DNA of 64,000 nucleotides from Tubulanus polymorphus. Taxonomy: Eukaryota > Nemertea > Palaeonemertea > Tubulaniformes > Tubulanidae. The number at the start of each line of letters is the position of its first letter. The first letter of the stretch is position 1. Under the pieces are notes generated by a model that worked only from the letters and a program-made list of their open reading frames with translations, made no database searches and was not told the DNA's origin. Where the stretch lies: positions 4,062,072-4,126,071 of the forward strand of contig NC_134034.1 of the NCBI RefSeq assembly GCF_964204645.1, in the 5' to 3' direction. Shown piece by piece: positions 36,901-44,562 of this stretch. The translations under genes and the position numbers were made by a program.

Positions 36901-39900
36901 CGGAAAAAATCAGAAAAATTGAGGACAGAATCAAATTATCTTGAAACTTGGTCTACTGGGTTCGCAGTACTTGGCAAAAATACCCCAATCTCACTCCAAG
37001 TAATGCTGCGAATGGGCTGTTTGGGATCATTCTTTTATTAGGTACGCTTTAGGGGAGGGGGAGGGGTAACTGCAACTGCGTGCTGTAATGTGTATGAAAA
37101 AAATGGCCGATTTTCCGTACAGGGTGGGGAGGGGGTTGAAAATTCAAATTTTATGAGTATGTAATAAATGAATGATCCCTTTCTGAAAAAGATTTCTTTC
37201 TTCGCAGCAAGTACAGTTGACATTGCTCGATACGTTGACACCGGACGACATTCGAATGTTGATCGAACTACTGGACGAAGACAGTCGCAAGGGTGGATTC
37301 CAGCGAGTATTCCCGTGTATTCATTCTCACAAATACCTGCGATTCTTCGAGCAGCCGCGTTATTACAATCTACTCTGCGATTCTTGGGTTCGCAAGTATT
37401 ACCGCACCGAGGCCAGAGGTACGTACGTTTTCAAAACATCTCCAATGTATGATGTGTATACCGGTATCATCTTCCCCCGGCAGGGATTCGAACCTGATGG
37501 CATCGTCAAAACATCTCCAATGTATGATGTGTATACCGGTATCATCTTCCCCCGGCAGGGATTCGAACCTGATGGCATCGTCGCACTAGACCGAGTGCAC
37601 AGCTACACGCGCAGCTTAGATGATGTCATTATTAGCCAATCAGATATCGCTTTCTTTTCGCCCTGGTCAGGGGCGGATCCAGACCGTATTAGCCGTATTG
37701 CCCAATACGGTCTAGAAATTTTAAGTGCCCTTCGAAATTTCACCGGCAATATTTTTGACGGCATTATTTCAGCAACCGCTAATTCCGTGTCCGTAATCTG
37801 GGCATAATTATAAAATCATAAAATCGGTATATACTGCTGCGGAGAAAGTGAGGAGAGATAATCATATTTGTAAAACCTTTAATCATGATAAATTAAAAAG
37901 GGCACTTTCCTTTTGCAAGGGGCACTCATGCTTTAGATGAGGGCACCTTGTCCTTGCCTTTTCAGGCAGGGCTAAAGGGGCACTCGTACTTTAGAAGAGG
38001 GCACTATACGCGGAAAATGTTGAAGAAAAGGGCACTTTTTTGCCTAATTTTTAAAATTTTAGGGGCACTTTTGGTTTGGAAGATGGCACATGACATAAGG
38101 ATAAATTTGAAGACGAGGCAATTTTTGCCGATTGTTAACAATGAAGGGGCACTTAGCCGTATTCTGTATAATTGCTAAGGGGCACTTTTAAAGATTATAG
38201 GGGCACTACGTGAAGTTGGCGACAACCATTCTTTCATGGGTTCGCCAGCTTCATTTTTTATCCGCATCTGTTGAAATCTTGTCTCGAATTCGTTTATTCT
38301 GGATTGCTCTGCTAGCCTCTAGAAGCCCTCTAAAAGCCTTTAAATGGTACCATATTTTCAAAATTTTCTGGGGGTGGGCCCCGAGACCCCCCTCTAAGGA
38401 CTTCGCGCCTTCGGCGCTCGCATTGACCTGGATACTGGGTGCGCCCTAAGATCAGAAAGGTGCCCTTAAATTTCCTTCCAATACTGTCTACCCATCCCCC
38501 TGGATCCGCCCCTGCCGGTTTTCCCATTTATAGTTCTTCCGGGAAATTTACCTCAGTGATTATACAACGAGCAATCTGATTGGTGCCGCAAGTTTTTGTG
38601 TGGTTGACCTGCGCATGTACCCGCGCACACGGTCTAGTGTGGCAGGGGTTCGTGCCATGGCTGAGTGCAGCGATGCCATCAGGTTTTGAATCCCTGGTAA
38701 GGGAGGATGATACTGGTATGTGTATGCACATACAGAATCTGTGCAAAACGTATTGAATTCAACTTACTCTTCAATGCAGTTTGTCTAAGTTCATGCATCC
38801 TCGCTTGCCAGGGGTTCAGTATAGCTCCCCGAACTCGCTACCACCAGCTGCCTGACCTCACGCCGCACAATTTCATTACTGGTGCTTTTTCACATGATGC
38901 CATAAATCAACTTGCGAAATACATCCTTGTCAAGTAAAATGTTCGCTGATTGGTCCATTTAACATGAAATCCAGCAGAAGTCTAATATTATTTGTTACAA
39001 GCACTGTGATTGGCCCGACCTGATTCTGGTCGGCTAGTAACAACTCCAACGACTCGTGAGGTCAAGGCGTTCGGGGAACGGCTTACTTAGTGGGTTCGAT
39101 CCCTTGATGGTTGAAGATGAAATTCATGATGACCGCCAGCTGTCCTAAATCTAGTGTCTGGTGTTTCTATTGTGTTTGTATTGGGCTCACGTTGCACTAT
39201 ATTTCTCTTTCCTTCTTTTGTCGATTCATAAGTATTTCTATAAAAGCGTAGTGTATCAGATCTATATCAATAATGCATGAACATTAAAAAAAAAACTCCT
39301 GCAAAATCATTTCTGGTTTTTGCCCGTCTTCTGGCCACCTTGAAATATGTTGTATGTGTGTAGTAGGGCAGAGTTATCCGTGCGCAAATTTCTTTTTTAT
39401 ATGTAGCTAATAAACTTTGAAACATTGACACTTTGAAACTTATTTCATTTTCAATTAAAGATGTCTCAGATGAAGTCTGGAAAATAACACAGAATAGTGA
39501 TAGATTGTCCGATTGTCTTTCTAGGAGCTGTACGCTTAGATTCGTATTGTCAAAAATTCATCCACCGCGGAAATCCGACTACCGATCCGAACCACCAGTG
39601 GGCGCCACCCACGCTGACACCTCGTACGCAGAGCGCTCCAATGACCAAAGCCAAAATGGACAATAGGTAAGAGAGATGAAAAAAAGAGAAAGCCATATGA
39701 ACATTTGTTAGAGAAATGAGGCAAAAAGGTTACATAACCTATGCAGCAGCTAATCTGCTACCCGCATCACAGTCTATGGGTAAGGCCTGGATGATCTGAT
39801 TTTCCCAGCATGATAGTTTGTGGTGTTAGGCTAATGTGATCTTCAGGAGAGATAAAGGATGTCTTAACAGTCGATTTGGCAAGGATGGCATGTTAAATTT

Positions 39901-40699
39901 GTGAAGGGGGATGGTTGGTAGTACAGTCTGCAGATCGTCACCCGGATCAAATCAACATGATTTTTTTCGAATAATGTAGAAATCTTGACCCACTTTTAGA
40001 ACTTGGGCTTTAACCCTTTGGCTTTCGGTGATGACTGAAGCTTGGAAGATAATTTGAAATAGTTTGATGAAAAAATTTAATGCTTCTATAATGCGTATAC
40101 ACTCCAGCGTATACACTCTGGCGCAGTGGATCGTTAGTTATTTTTATGTAACTGTGTTTGACAGCTGCTGCCATCTATCATCAAAATGCCATCTATCATA
40201 AACTTTTACGAAATAGATCAATTCACTGCAGTGTGGTGTACTAGCAAAGTCCATCAACGATTTATACACCGCATTGCGGTGTAGATGCTTAAATTGATTC
40301 ATAAAACCAGGCTGGCTCATTTAGAACCGTTGACATTGGTCCAGTTCATGCGAAATCCAAGGTACATTAAAACCAGTTTGCTTCGGATGATTTTGGACTG
40401 GTTTATCAATCCAGAAATCCATTAAAAACCTTGATTAAATGCGGTTTACTGTGTTTGTTAGCTGAACTGATGTAGTTCTTAGTCTGAAGTCCCGCGATAC
40501 TCGGTTGAACTGGGTCCGGAGAAGTTGAGATAGCCGTTTGGATTTCACGTTTGAAATTTTTTGTATTTTCAGTTCCTCGACTCCGCGTCAACGCCGACGT
40601 CTGGTGAAGACGGGGCGCGCGATACCTCATTCGAATAGCCTATCGTCGCTCGGCCTACCATCGCGACCCCCGAACCTACGCGACACGCCGAACAGTTGA
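16195..40699 (+). CDS. TTLL4: TTLL4-type polyglutamylase, whole coding region (15 exons joined)
   Basis: ATP-dependent glutamate ligase of the tubulin tyrosine ligase-like family; the family's TTLL4 members start glutamate side chains on beta-tubulin and other acidic proteins. Fifteen exons with GT/AG borders join in consistent phase to 3855 nt, giving 1284 residues plus stop. Residues 1-602 are a low-complexity Ser/Thr/Pro/Ala-rich region and 603-639 an acidic stretch. The TTL core runs from about 727 to 1195. It contains WIIKP with the ATP lysine (K853), RGIGI (about 859-863), DLR (896-898), HLTNYS (939-944), FGFDIMLD (1022-1029) and the metal-binding E1038/N1040 in EVN. Exon order and motif spacing match vertebrate TTLL4 as I know it, including the FFEQPRYYN motif after the catalytic core. 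The start is the first ATG of the long open exon. The stop is TGA followed by CTAG, so a longer readthrough product is possible. The family call is firm; substrate is inferred. Confidence 0.93.
18003..21472 (+). other. TTLL4: TTLL4 intron 1
   Basis: 3470 bases. Contains the Penelope-type hairpin at 21100-21347 and otherwise no recognised gene. Confidence 0.8.
21100..21347 (+). mobile_element. Penelope-type hairpin element with hammerhead-like core and 13-bp target duplication
   Basis: Two arms of about 97 bases (from 21100 and up to 21317) are near-perfect inverted repeats, for example TATAGAATACACGACGTTTC and GAAACGTCGTGTATTCTATA. TAGTCTCTATGCT flanks it at 21087-21099 and 21348-21360. The centre reads CTGACGA (21199-21205), a GATCTC/GAGATC stem, then GAAA (21225-21228) and CGTC followed by GTGT, which can pair with ACAC just before CTGACGA. 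That is the plan of the small hammerhead ribozymes reported in Penelope-like elements. One extra U after CTGACGA departs from the consensus. Confidence 0.6.
21473..21582 (+). CDS. TTLL4: TTLL4 coding exon 2 (acidic)
   Basis: Acceptor TTTCTAACAG ends at 21472 and donor GTAGGT starts at 21583. It completes the split Glu codon from exon 1 and gives residues 603-639, dominated by Asp and Glu, then leaves one base (phase 1). The frame agrees on both sides, which is the main support for this short exon. Confidence 0.85.
21663..21830. mobile_element. MITE, copy 1 of the GGGTCATTCATT family
   Basis: Starts GGGGTCATTCATTTTTTACG and ends GTAATAAATGAATGCCCCC, inverted ends. The inside AGGGGAGGGGGAGGGGT and AATGGCCGAT are shared with 37023-37179. 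Confidence 0.75.
24866..24920. repeat. (ATT)n microsatellite next to exon 3 acceptor
   Basis: TTATTATTATCATTATTATT-type run ending about 20 bases before the AG at 24941. Confidence 0.9.
24942..25202 (+). CDS. TTLL4: TTLL4 coding exon 3
   Basis: Residues about 640-726. The first two thirds are Ser/Arg-rich and variable. The last part reads [12 protein letters not shown], the conserved lead-in to the TTL core of TTLL4. The acceptor (ending 24941) sits just after an ATT microsatellite (24866-24920). The donor GTACGT at 25203 is followed 12 bases later by a piggyBac-like MITE. GC-rich coding composition contrasts sharply with both flanks. Confidence 0.9.
25215..25503. mobile_element. piggyBac-like MITE with three internal palindromes
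   Basis: TTAACCCTTTCAGTGC at the left, GCACGGAAAGGGTTAA at the right, TTAA at both borders. Inside are three palindromes of the form ACACCGC..GCGGTGT. Decayed relatives lie at 35752-35879 and about 40012-40290. Confidence 0.7.
25682..25939. mobile_element. hAT-like MITE in TTLL4 intron 3
   Basis: CAGGCGCGGATCCAGG at the left, CTGGATCCGCACCTG at the right, flanks CGTAG/CATAG. Same inner sequence as 49880-50125 (for example GTTAAACCGCCGA, GATAGGGGGCCTA). Confidence 0.75.
26480..26590 (+). CDS. TTLL4: TTLL4 coding exon 4
   Basis: Acceptor CAATTTCAG, donor GTAAGT. It encodes residues 727-763, including [10 protein letters not shown] and TPNIVK, a conserved N-terminal block of the TTLL4 core. 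Phases 1 in and 1 out match exons 3 and 5. Confidence 0.93.
26591..27036 (+). other. TTLL4: TTLL4 intron 4
   Basis: A decayed inverted pair (GATGAAAACCCACT near 26708, AGTGGGTATTTTATCTTA near 26900) looks like an old relative of the hairpin at 21100-21347. Confidence 0.5.
27037..27113 (+). CDS. TTLL4: TTLL4 coding exon 5
   Basis: Acceptor TTTTACAG, donor GTTAGT. Residues 764-789 contain [11 protein letters not shown] and FRSIREYQK, highly characteristic of TTLL4/TTLL5-type enzymes. Ends in phase 0. Confidence 0.93.
27114..28491 (+). other. TTLL4: TTLL4 intron 5
   Basis: Contains the piggyBac-like element 27286-27778; the rest is plain AT-rich sequence. Confidence 0.8.
27286..27778. mobile_element. 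piggyBac-like element, copy 1
   Basis: TTAACCCATTAGCACTCA and TGAGTGCTAATGGGTTAA are perfect inverted ends with TTAA borders. A reverse copy lies at 32286-32745. Confidence 0.75.
28492..28686 (+). CDS. TTLL4: TTLL4 coding exon 6
   Basis: Exactly 65 codons (residues 790-854), acceptor TTTCGTAG and donor GTGAGT. It carries [20 protein letters not shown], the conserved substrate/nucleotide region of the family, and ends in KWIIKP, whose lysine (K853) binds ATP. Confidence 0.95.
28687..29487 (+). other. TTLL4: TTLL4 intron 6, with three degenerate tandem units
   Basis: About 28780-29035 holds three loose repeats of roughly 100 bases, each with a CACCAGGTGT- or ACAAGGTGT-like piece, AGTAGGACATC-like and AGGATTCCACTTG-like pieces. 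Confidence 0.6.
29488..29570 (+). CDS. TTLL4: TTLL4 coding exon 7
   Basis: Residues 855-881. It opens with PASARGIGI, the glycine-containing loop after the ATP lysine, and ends in VIVQK. Acceptor ATTGTAG and donor GTATGT; phase 0 in, 2 out. Confidence 0.93.
29571..30171 (+). other. TTLL4: TTLL4 intron 7
   Basis: No element recognised with confidence. Confidence 0.7.
30172..30300 (+). CDS. TTLL4: TTLL4 coding exon 8
   Basis: Residues 882-924, including DLRIYVYVT and the GLVRFAS block. The Asp and Arg of DLR (896, 898) are invariant in TTL ligases. Donor GTAAGT at 30301. Confidence 0.95.
30412..30645. mobile_element. TTAA-type MITE
   Basis: TTAAGCCCAACGCACA at the left and TGTGCGTTGGGCTTTA at the right, inverted ends; the right TTAA has one change. 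Confidence 0.6.
30874..31448. mobile_element. piggyBac-like MITE, 575 bases
   Basis: TTAACACGTTTGCTGCC and GGCAGCGAACGTGTTAA, inverted with one mismatch, TTAA at both borders. No transposase inside. Confidence 0.7.
32286..32745. mobile_element. piggyBac-like element, copy 2 (reverse)
   Basis: TTAACTCATTAGCAC to TGAGTGCAAATATGGGTTAA. The inside is the reverse complement of 27286-27778 with many changes. Confidence 0.7.
32773..32994 (+). CDS. TTLL4: TTLL4 coding exon 9
   Basis: Residues 925-998. [11 protein letters not shown] (937-947) is the signature TTL motif. ACQGHKW, a TTLL4-typical stretch, follows. Acceptor AATTTCAG; the donor GTAAGA splits a Cys codon completed by exon 10. It follows directly on intron 8, the most element-dense intron apart from intron 13. 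Confidence 0.95.
32995..33379 (+). other. TTLL4: TTLL4 intron 9
   Basis: 385 bases, no element seen. Confidence 0.8.
33380..33514 (+). CDS. TTLL4: TTLL4 coding exon 10 (catalytic Glu/Asn)
   Basis: Residues 999-1043. It contains [13 protein letters not shown] and [11 protein letters not shown]1038 and N1040 coordinate the magnesium ions in TTL-fold enzymes. All key residues are intact, so the enzyme should be active. Acceptor AATTTCAG, donor GTGAGT. Confidence 0.95.
33515..35477 (+). other. TTLL4: TTLL4 intron 10
   Basis: 33590-33830 resembles the insertion at 9007-9172. About 35270-35375 holds one reverse unit of the pearl-type core repeat. The rest is unassigned. Confidence 0.6.
35478..35609 (+). 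CDS. TTLL4: TTLL4 coding exon 11
   Basis: Residues 1044-1087, reading [20 protein letters not shown], the family block just after the catalytic EVN. Acceptor TACTTTAG; the donor GTAATC is weaker than the others but keeps the phase. Confidence 0.92.
35610..35925 (+). other. TTLL4: TTLL4 intron 11 with a decayed piggyBac-like MITE
   Basis: GACCCTTTCAGCGCAGTGTA (35754 on) to CCCTGAAAGAGATTAAA resembles the ends of 25215-25503. Confidence 0.5.
35926..36037 (+). CDS. TTLL4: TTLL4 coding exon 12
   Basis: Residues 1088-1125. Acceptor CTTTCTAG, donor GTTTGT. It encodes a linker with [11 protein letters not shown], equivalent to the helical segment between the catalytic core and the C-terminal TTLL4 block. 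Ends in phase 0. Confidence 0.85.
36120..36778 (-). mobile_element. Penelope-like retroelement, 3' fragment with GIY-YIG nuclease end
   Basis: The minus strand is open from about 36778 to 36350. It reads [31 protein letters not shown] and LNQQL, the order found in the GIY-YIG endonuclease at the C-terminus of Penelope-like proteins (FIG for YIG, Arg in the RHLxxRVKEH block, Glu in REALFIK). The reverse transcriptase is gone. Beyond the frame, minus strand 36190-36141 carries CTGAAGA, a GGGG/TCCC stem, GAAA and AACGTT, a hammerhead-like arrangement. Confidence 0.8.
37023..37179. mobile_element. MITE, copy 2, ending 28 bases before TTLL4 exon 13
   Basis: Same ends and inside as 21663-21830. 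Its right end lies so near the exon that the intron's branch point may be within it. Confidence 0.75.
37208..37418 (+). CDS. TTLL4: TTLL4 coding exon 13
   Basis: Residues 1126-1195. It contains [19 protein letters not shown] and [11 protein letters not shown], a block typical of TTLL4 just after the catalytic core. The acceptor TTCGCAG ends at 37207, only 28 bases after a MITE. Donor GTACGT at 37419. Confidence 0.94.
37432..37581. repeat. 75-base unit repeated twice, SINE-like
   Basis: Two essentially identical units. Each has, on the minus strand, GGTTCGAATCC (a pol III box B). Starts 14 bases after the exon 13 donor. Confidence 0.8.
37668..38514. mobile_element. hAT-like non-autonomous element, copy 2, in TTLL4 intron 13
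   Basis: Aligns end to end with 9879-10713, including the CAGGGGCGGATCCAG termini and the GGGCACT motif array. Flanks CTGGT and CCGGT differ at one base, a decayed 5-bp duplication. Confidence 0.8.
38790..39118. repeat. Repeat R2, uninterrupted copy
   Basis: Same order as 10714-10919 plus 11936-12071 without the retrotransposon; box B GGTTCGATCCC at 39093-39103. Confidence 0.7.
39525..39666 (+). CDS. TTLL4: TTLL4 coding exon 14
   Basis: Acceptor TCTTTCTAG and donor GTAAGA. Residues 1196-1242 are polar and Pro/Thr-rich with no known domain. The phase matches exons 13 and 15. It would be hard to call without that frame continuity. Confidence 0.8.
39667..40572 (+). other. TTLL4: TTLL4 intron 14
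   Basis: About 40012-40290 is a decayed relative of the MITE at 25215 (ACCCTTTGGC start, ACACCGCATTGCGGTGTA near the right end). Confidence 0.6.
40573..40699 (+). CDS. TTLL4: TTLL4 coding exon 15 to the annotated-type stop
   Basis: Acceptor GTATTTTCAG ends at 40572. Residues 1243-1284 are Arg/Ser/Pro-rich, ending in TPNS, then TGA at 40697-40699. The next bases are CTAGGG in the same open frame. No plausible GT donor precedes the stop closely enough to splice it out. Confidence 0.82.
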
Positions 40700-41305
40700 C
40701 TAGGGGTCCGCTTGCCTCCGCTACGCGAGTTACTAACCGACAATACGAACTACGCCGCAGCCTGTCATCAATACAACATCAACGTTCTCAAACACGACCG
40801 TCGTCTGCGTTTCCATGCATTTAACGCGGCGTCTGCTACTGCTGCTGCTACTGCTGCCAACGTCGACGCCACCGAAAACGATTACTGGACGAATGACGAT
40901 ACAAACTCGTGCGTCGTTCCCGCGGCGGCGGCGACTAAGCCGACGCCGAAGAAGAAGAAGACGAAAAAGGCGAAGAAAACGGCGAAATCGAATTCGTCTT
41001 CGACTCAGTCTCGAGGCGTGTCGCAGTTTCCGAACCCGCCGTCGGAGGAAATCACCGTCAATTTCAACGACGCCGATTTCCGCGAGCATTTACGCGACGA
41101 GTTCATAACTCTGCGGCGCGACGTCGTCGGGCAGATAGATGACCCGGCGGTGGCGCGGCGACGACGCGGTGGTGAGCAGACGGACGCCGAAGAAGACGTA
41201 GGATTGTGGGAGGAGCTAAATGAGGAGGAGGAGCTAAACAACGCCGATCAAAATCAGGTTGTGCTTCTTACTTCGACCGGGGAAGAATATATGTACTTCC
41301 CGTAG
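40700..41305 (+). CDS. In-frame 201-codon extension of TTLL4 beyond its TGA stop
   Basis: The frame of TTLL4 exon 15 continues without a break from 40700 to a TAG at 41303. There is no ATG near its start, so it is not a separate gene by the usual rules. Composition is that of real exons here: GC-rich, with TCG/ACG/GCG/GAC codons, unlike the AT-rich sequence after 41306. The encoded segment starts with PPLRELL and TNYAAAC, then an Ala run, a Lys-rich block PKKKKTKKAKKTAK that resembles a nuclear localisation signal, a block REHLRDEF, and a Glu-rich tail. The stop context UGA CUA G favours readthrough. Alternatives are a recent nonsense mutation (CGA to TGA), a base error, or an undetected splice. 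Confidence 0.65.
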   Translation, partial: LGVRLPPLRELLTDNTNYAAACHQYNINVLKHDRRLRFHAFNAASATAAATAANVDATENDYWTNDDTNSCVVPAAAATKPTPKKKKTKKAKKTAKSNSSSTQSRGVSQFPNPPSEEITVNFNDADFREHLRDEFITLRRDVVGQIDDPAVARRRRGGEQTDAEEDVGLWEELNEEEELNNADQNQVVLLTSTGEEYMYFP

Positions 41306-42056
41306 GAAGTAGGATTCACCGGGTTGTGCTTCGTTCGTTGCCCTTGGCTTCAATTGGATTGATTAACTCACATGATTGTTGCCTTCGTTGGTTAATTCTA
41401 TTAACTACACTCATCGAGCTTGAATATTATCTGTGATATTTGTTAACTCTAAACGAGCGCCTGACGGTGTCCCAGCTACGTGGACAACCAACGGGCGTAA
41501 GGTGCTAGACAGTTAGTTAAAAGAATTAGCTCAAAATTGCTCAGAGTTGCTTTGAGTTTGCTCTATTTGCGTTAAGACGAAACGGGTTGTAAAGCAGTTT
41601 CCAGGATTTTAGGGGTCCGCTCAGAGTTGCTTACGGTGATTTGTGTTAGCAGAGCTGTTTACAGGATTCCCAACTGCTCACTGTTGGTCATCGCAGTTTG
41701 CTCTCGCTAAAGAAGATACCAAGATGTGGAAAATCGCTCAGAGTTGCTCGGATTTAGTTCTAGTTGCGGTTTCAAAATTTTATGGACGATACTAAGTGCC
41801 AAATTTCATCGATTATTATTCGTGCTGCTGATATGACGAAAAATGTGAAGGAGAATTTGGCGTTATTTTGCCTGACATTCTTTCCGTCGATTAGAAAGCG
41901 ATATTTCATCGGCAAATTGTGATTTAAAAAGAATAACAACTGGATTGTATTTAAAGCGCTTTATGTCGGCAGGTTGAAACTCGACAATCAGAGGTTAAGC
42001 GGAAAAATTAGTGAACTTGAAAAACTGATATATTTGTTTATTTACTATGGAATAAA
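41306..42056 (+). other. TTLL4: TTLL4 3' untranslated region with candidate poly(A) signal
   Basis: AT-rich and without open frames. AATAAA at 42051-42056 is the first clear poly(A) signal. Several partial repeats of a TTGCTC/AGAGTTGC motif lie at about 41520-41760. The 3' end is inferred. Confidence 0.45.
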
Positions 42057-42508
42057 GGAGTTTTAATTTTCGTTAAAAAAAAGTTTAGCCTAATGTCTTT
42101 TTAAGTTATGTATTTTTTTCTTAATAGAGGTAGTAATAAATTTAGCGATTAATTAATGAATTTAAAACCTTATTTGAATGTTTTCAAAGGTTTACAGGTG
42201 GAGGTGTATCCCAAGATAATTTGAGTGTACGAACGTCATTTGTCAATCTATGGGTAACCTCCAACACTCCTGTGGCAAGCAAGGATTCACCAGGTTCACT
42301 AGTAGTTACTCGGTCTCCGCATTCGATTTCTGCTACATTTCAATGGTAACCAAGTTTTCTCTTAACTAGATCAAATATTCATGAAAACTACATGTATATA
42401 TATTCTATTTTCTTCCTCATCTTGTTAATATTCTTGTCACTTATGGTCATGTAATATTGATTTAAAAGACAATAAACATTAATTGAATTGAATTGTATAC
42501 CGATATCT
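42057..42508. other. Downstream of TTLL4; nothing recognised
   Basis: AT-rich. A further AATAAA near 42470 could be an alternative poly(A) signal. Confidence 0.4.
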
Positions 42509-43060
42509 GATTAGAACTAGGGGTCCAAGAATATTCAACGCCCCCTGGTGACCATATACAAAACCAATGACCTTGAAACTCACCACAATCATAGAACATG
42601 TCATGAACTACAACTTTGTAATTGATCATGGTAGCAAAACATGCCTAGGTACCAATCTTATGAGGAAATACTAAGTTATTCTACTATTCAATGCCCCGTG
42701 GAGATCATATAGCATAACTTAATGTTCTTGAAACTCACCACAATCATAGACGATGTGCTACAACATTGCAATTGATTGTGGTAACAAAATATGCATTGGT
42801 ACAATTAATATAGAAATACTAAGATATTGTATTATACAACACCACCTGTAGTTATAAGCTACAACTTTCTCATTCATTGTGGAACCGGTAACAAAATATG
42901 CTTATGTCGAAAAACTTTTTCCCACCTACAAATGAGTACTGATGACACCAAGATGGCCTCCAATTGCGTCATAATTGGCTGATCAAAAATACCGGTCTCC
43001 GGTATAAAACATCCCTTTCCAAAGAATACCCATCAGCAATTGCAATGAGAAATGGCAAAC
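42509..43060 (+). mobile_element. Pearl-like tandem-core element, copy 1
   Basis: Starts CTAGGGGTCCA, then three core units beginning ATTCAACGCCCCCTGG-like at 42533, 42686 and 42834, then a tail (CCAATTGCGTCATAATTGGC, TATAAAACATCCCTTTCC) shared with 45236-45372. Lacks the tetranucleotide run and end hairpin. Confidence 0.65.
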
Positions 43061-43239
43061 GATGATGACATTACAGGGAAAGCCTTTCAGAAGGACATCA
43101 CCAGGAGAAAGCCCTTAAGACGGGCTTTCCCAGTGATTTCCTTATCCAGATCAGGCCTATTGATTGTTCAGCCATTTTCTGTGGAAAATACAGTACTTAA
43201 AGTAAATTACATCAACGGTAAAGCATTTAAAACTTAATA

Positions 43240-43450
43240 AAATGGACTCACAATCTACCGCAGAGGTTCTAATCTGGAGGTTCTAGAGGTTCTAATTTGC
43301 AGAATTGGAACGGTATTTTTACCCGTGTGATTGCTTGGTCTTAATTGGACCGGACCAAATTTAAACCGGTCTAAATTCCGTCGTGTGAATGGGGAAAACC
43401 CATGACCATGCATATCATCAACGTTGAACATGCTTACGTACTTCACAGAG
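43240..43450. repeat. Short-repeat and palindrome-rich patch
   Basis: Contains GGAGGTTCTAGAGGTTCTAA-type direct repeats and GGACCGGACC / AAACCGGTCT palindromic pieces. Probably a decayed MITE. Confidence 0.35.
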
Positions 43451-43672
43451 TTTCATGATTTCATCTTTATCAGCCGTTTAAATAAACATTATGGTAAATC
43501 CGAGAACAAATAGATCTTCGTGCTCATAACTAAGATCAGTTGATCCTAAGACCCATTTATTTTCTTCAGTCCTTCCAAGATGTAGTGTGGAAAATACTAG
43601 AATAGAATACCGGGTACGTATTATAAAAAATCTTTGTATTCCATTCTCCCCGTTCCCGAATAAAGAATCGTT

Positions 43673-43945
43673 TTAGCCCACTGGGGACTTACGTCCCAGC
43701 AGGCTGTCTACGTTCACTGCTCGTCCGTCCGTCCATCCATTCTTCTGTAGACGGATTCCAGTCTTGTTGGAAAGTTTTGAAGAAGTTTTAATGGATTGTC
43801 TTGATACCAAGGCCATATATGTATCTATCTTCCCCAGACATATTTTCAGCCCAAACACTACCTTGGCCAGAATCAAGATGGCTGACTGGCGGTCAGTTTT
43901 GTTCGCCAAAGCACTTTTTACACAAGTGAAAAGCGAAAAGCGAAA
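43673..43945 (-). mobile_element. Right end of a pearl-like element, reverse
   Basis: TTTTAGCCCACTGGGGACTT, then a GTCC tetranucleotide run (about 43719-43736), mirroring 45560-45797 of the forward copy. The core units are absent. Confidence 0.65.
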
Positions 43946-44562
43946 TTCCACCAATTCGCCAGGTGTTACTAGTGTACATGAACGCTGGATTTCTTCTCAA
44001 ACTCAATTAACCCTACAAGCACATTTCTAGTGGGCAAAAAGTACTCAATTCATTTTCTGAACATGTTAAGATACTAATAGTCCATAATTATAGTTATTTT
44101 AATTGTTGCCTCTGTTTGACCTAGTTTTTAGAAATGTTGCAAATTCGCAACATTGGTAAAATATGAAAAGTTTCCATAAACCTGACAAGAAAATGTTTTC
44201 AGATTTATGCTTCTGATTTTAAAGAACATAGTTTCTTCTAATAAAAACTTACAAAATATTGTGATTTAGTCTTCAAACATAGCATTTTGAACAACAATTT
44301 CAGGCATAACCACCTGGGCATAGTCTACCCCTGGCGAATCTCGATATGGTCAGCCCATGATCTAAGAAATCATATCTAACATCATCATGCATAGTTTTAT
44401 AACAGACCTACGTTTATTCGCGGCTGGAGGGGATAATTGGGCTTCAAGACATGGGTGACCAACATGAGATTTCTTACCAGCATCGATCATGGCTTCAGCA
44501 ACTGAAGCCCAATACCTCCTCATCATAAAATCTTATAAATAAGTACTGTGAATGCAAGGATA

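Larger units (their letters stand above)
36038..37207 (+). other. TTLL4: TTLL4 intron 12
   Basis: Contains a reverse Penelope-like fragment and a MITE next to exon 13. Confidence 0.8.
37419..39524 (+). other. TTLL4: TTLL4 intron 13
   Basis: Packed with a 75-base tandem pair, the hAT-like copy 2 and repeat R2 copy 2. Apparent open frames from exon 13 into this intron are repeat sequence. Confidence 0.8.

Noticed and set aside
37217-37807. 196-codon open frame running from exon 13 into the intron
   Set aside because: It is in a different frame from TTLL4 or reads through a donor into tandem SINE-like units and the hAT-like element.
40697-40699. UGA as selenocysteine
   Set aside because: TTLL4 is not a known selenoprotein, the position is in a disordered tail, and I saw no SECIS-like element; a fold search of 41306-42056 would be needed to exclude it fully.
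40733-41241. Minus-strand and other-frame open frames over the TTLL4 extension
   Set aside because: Arg/Ser-rich shadows of the plus-strand frame, which alone continues the TTLL4 frame.
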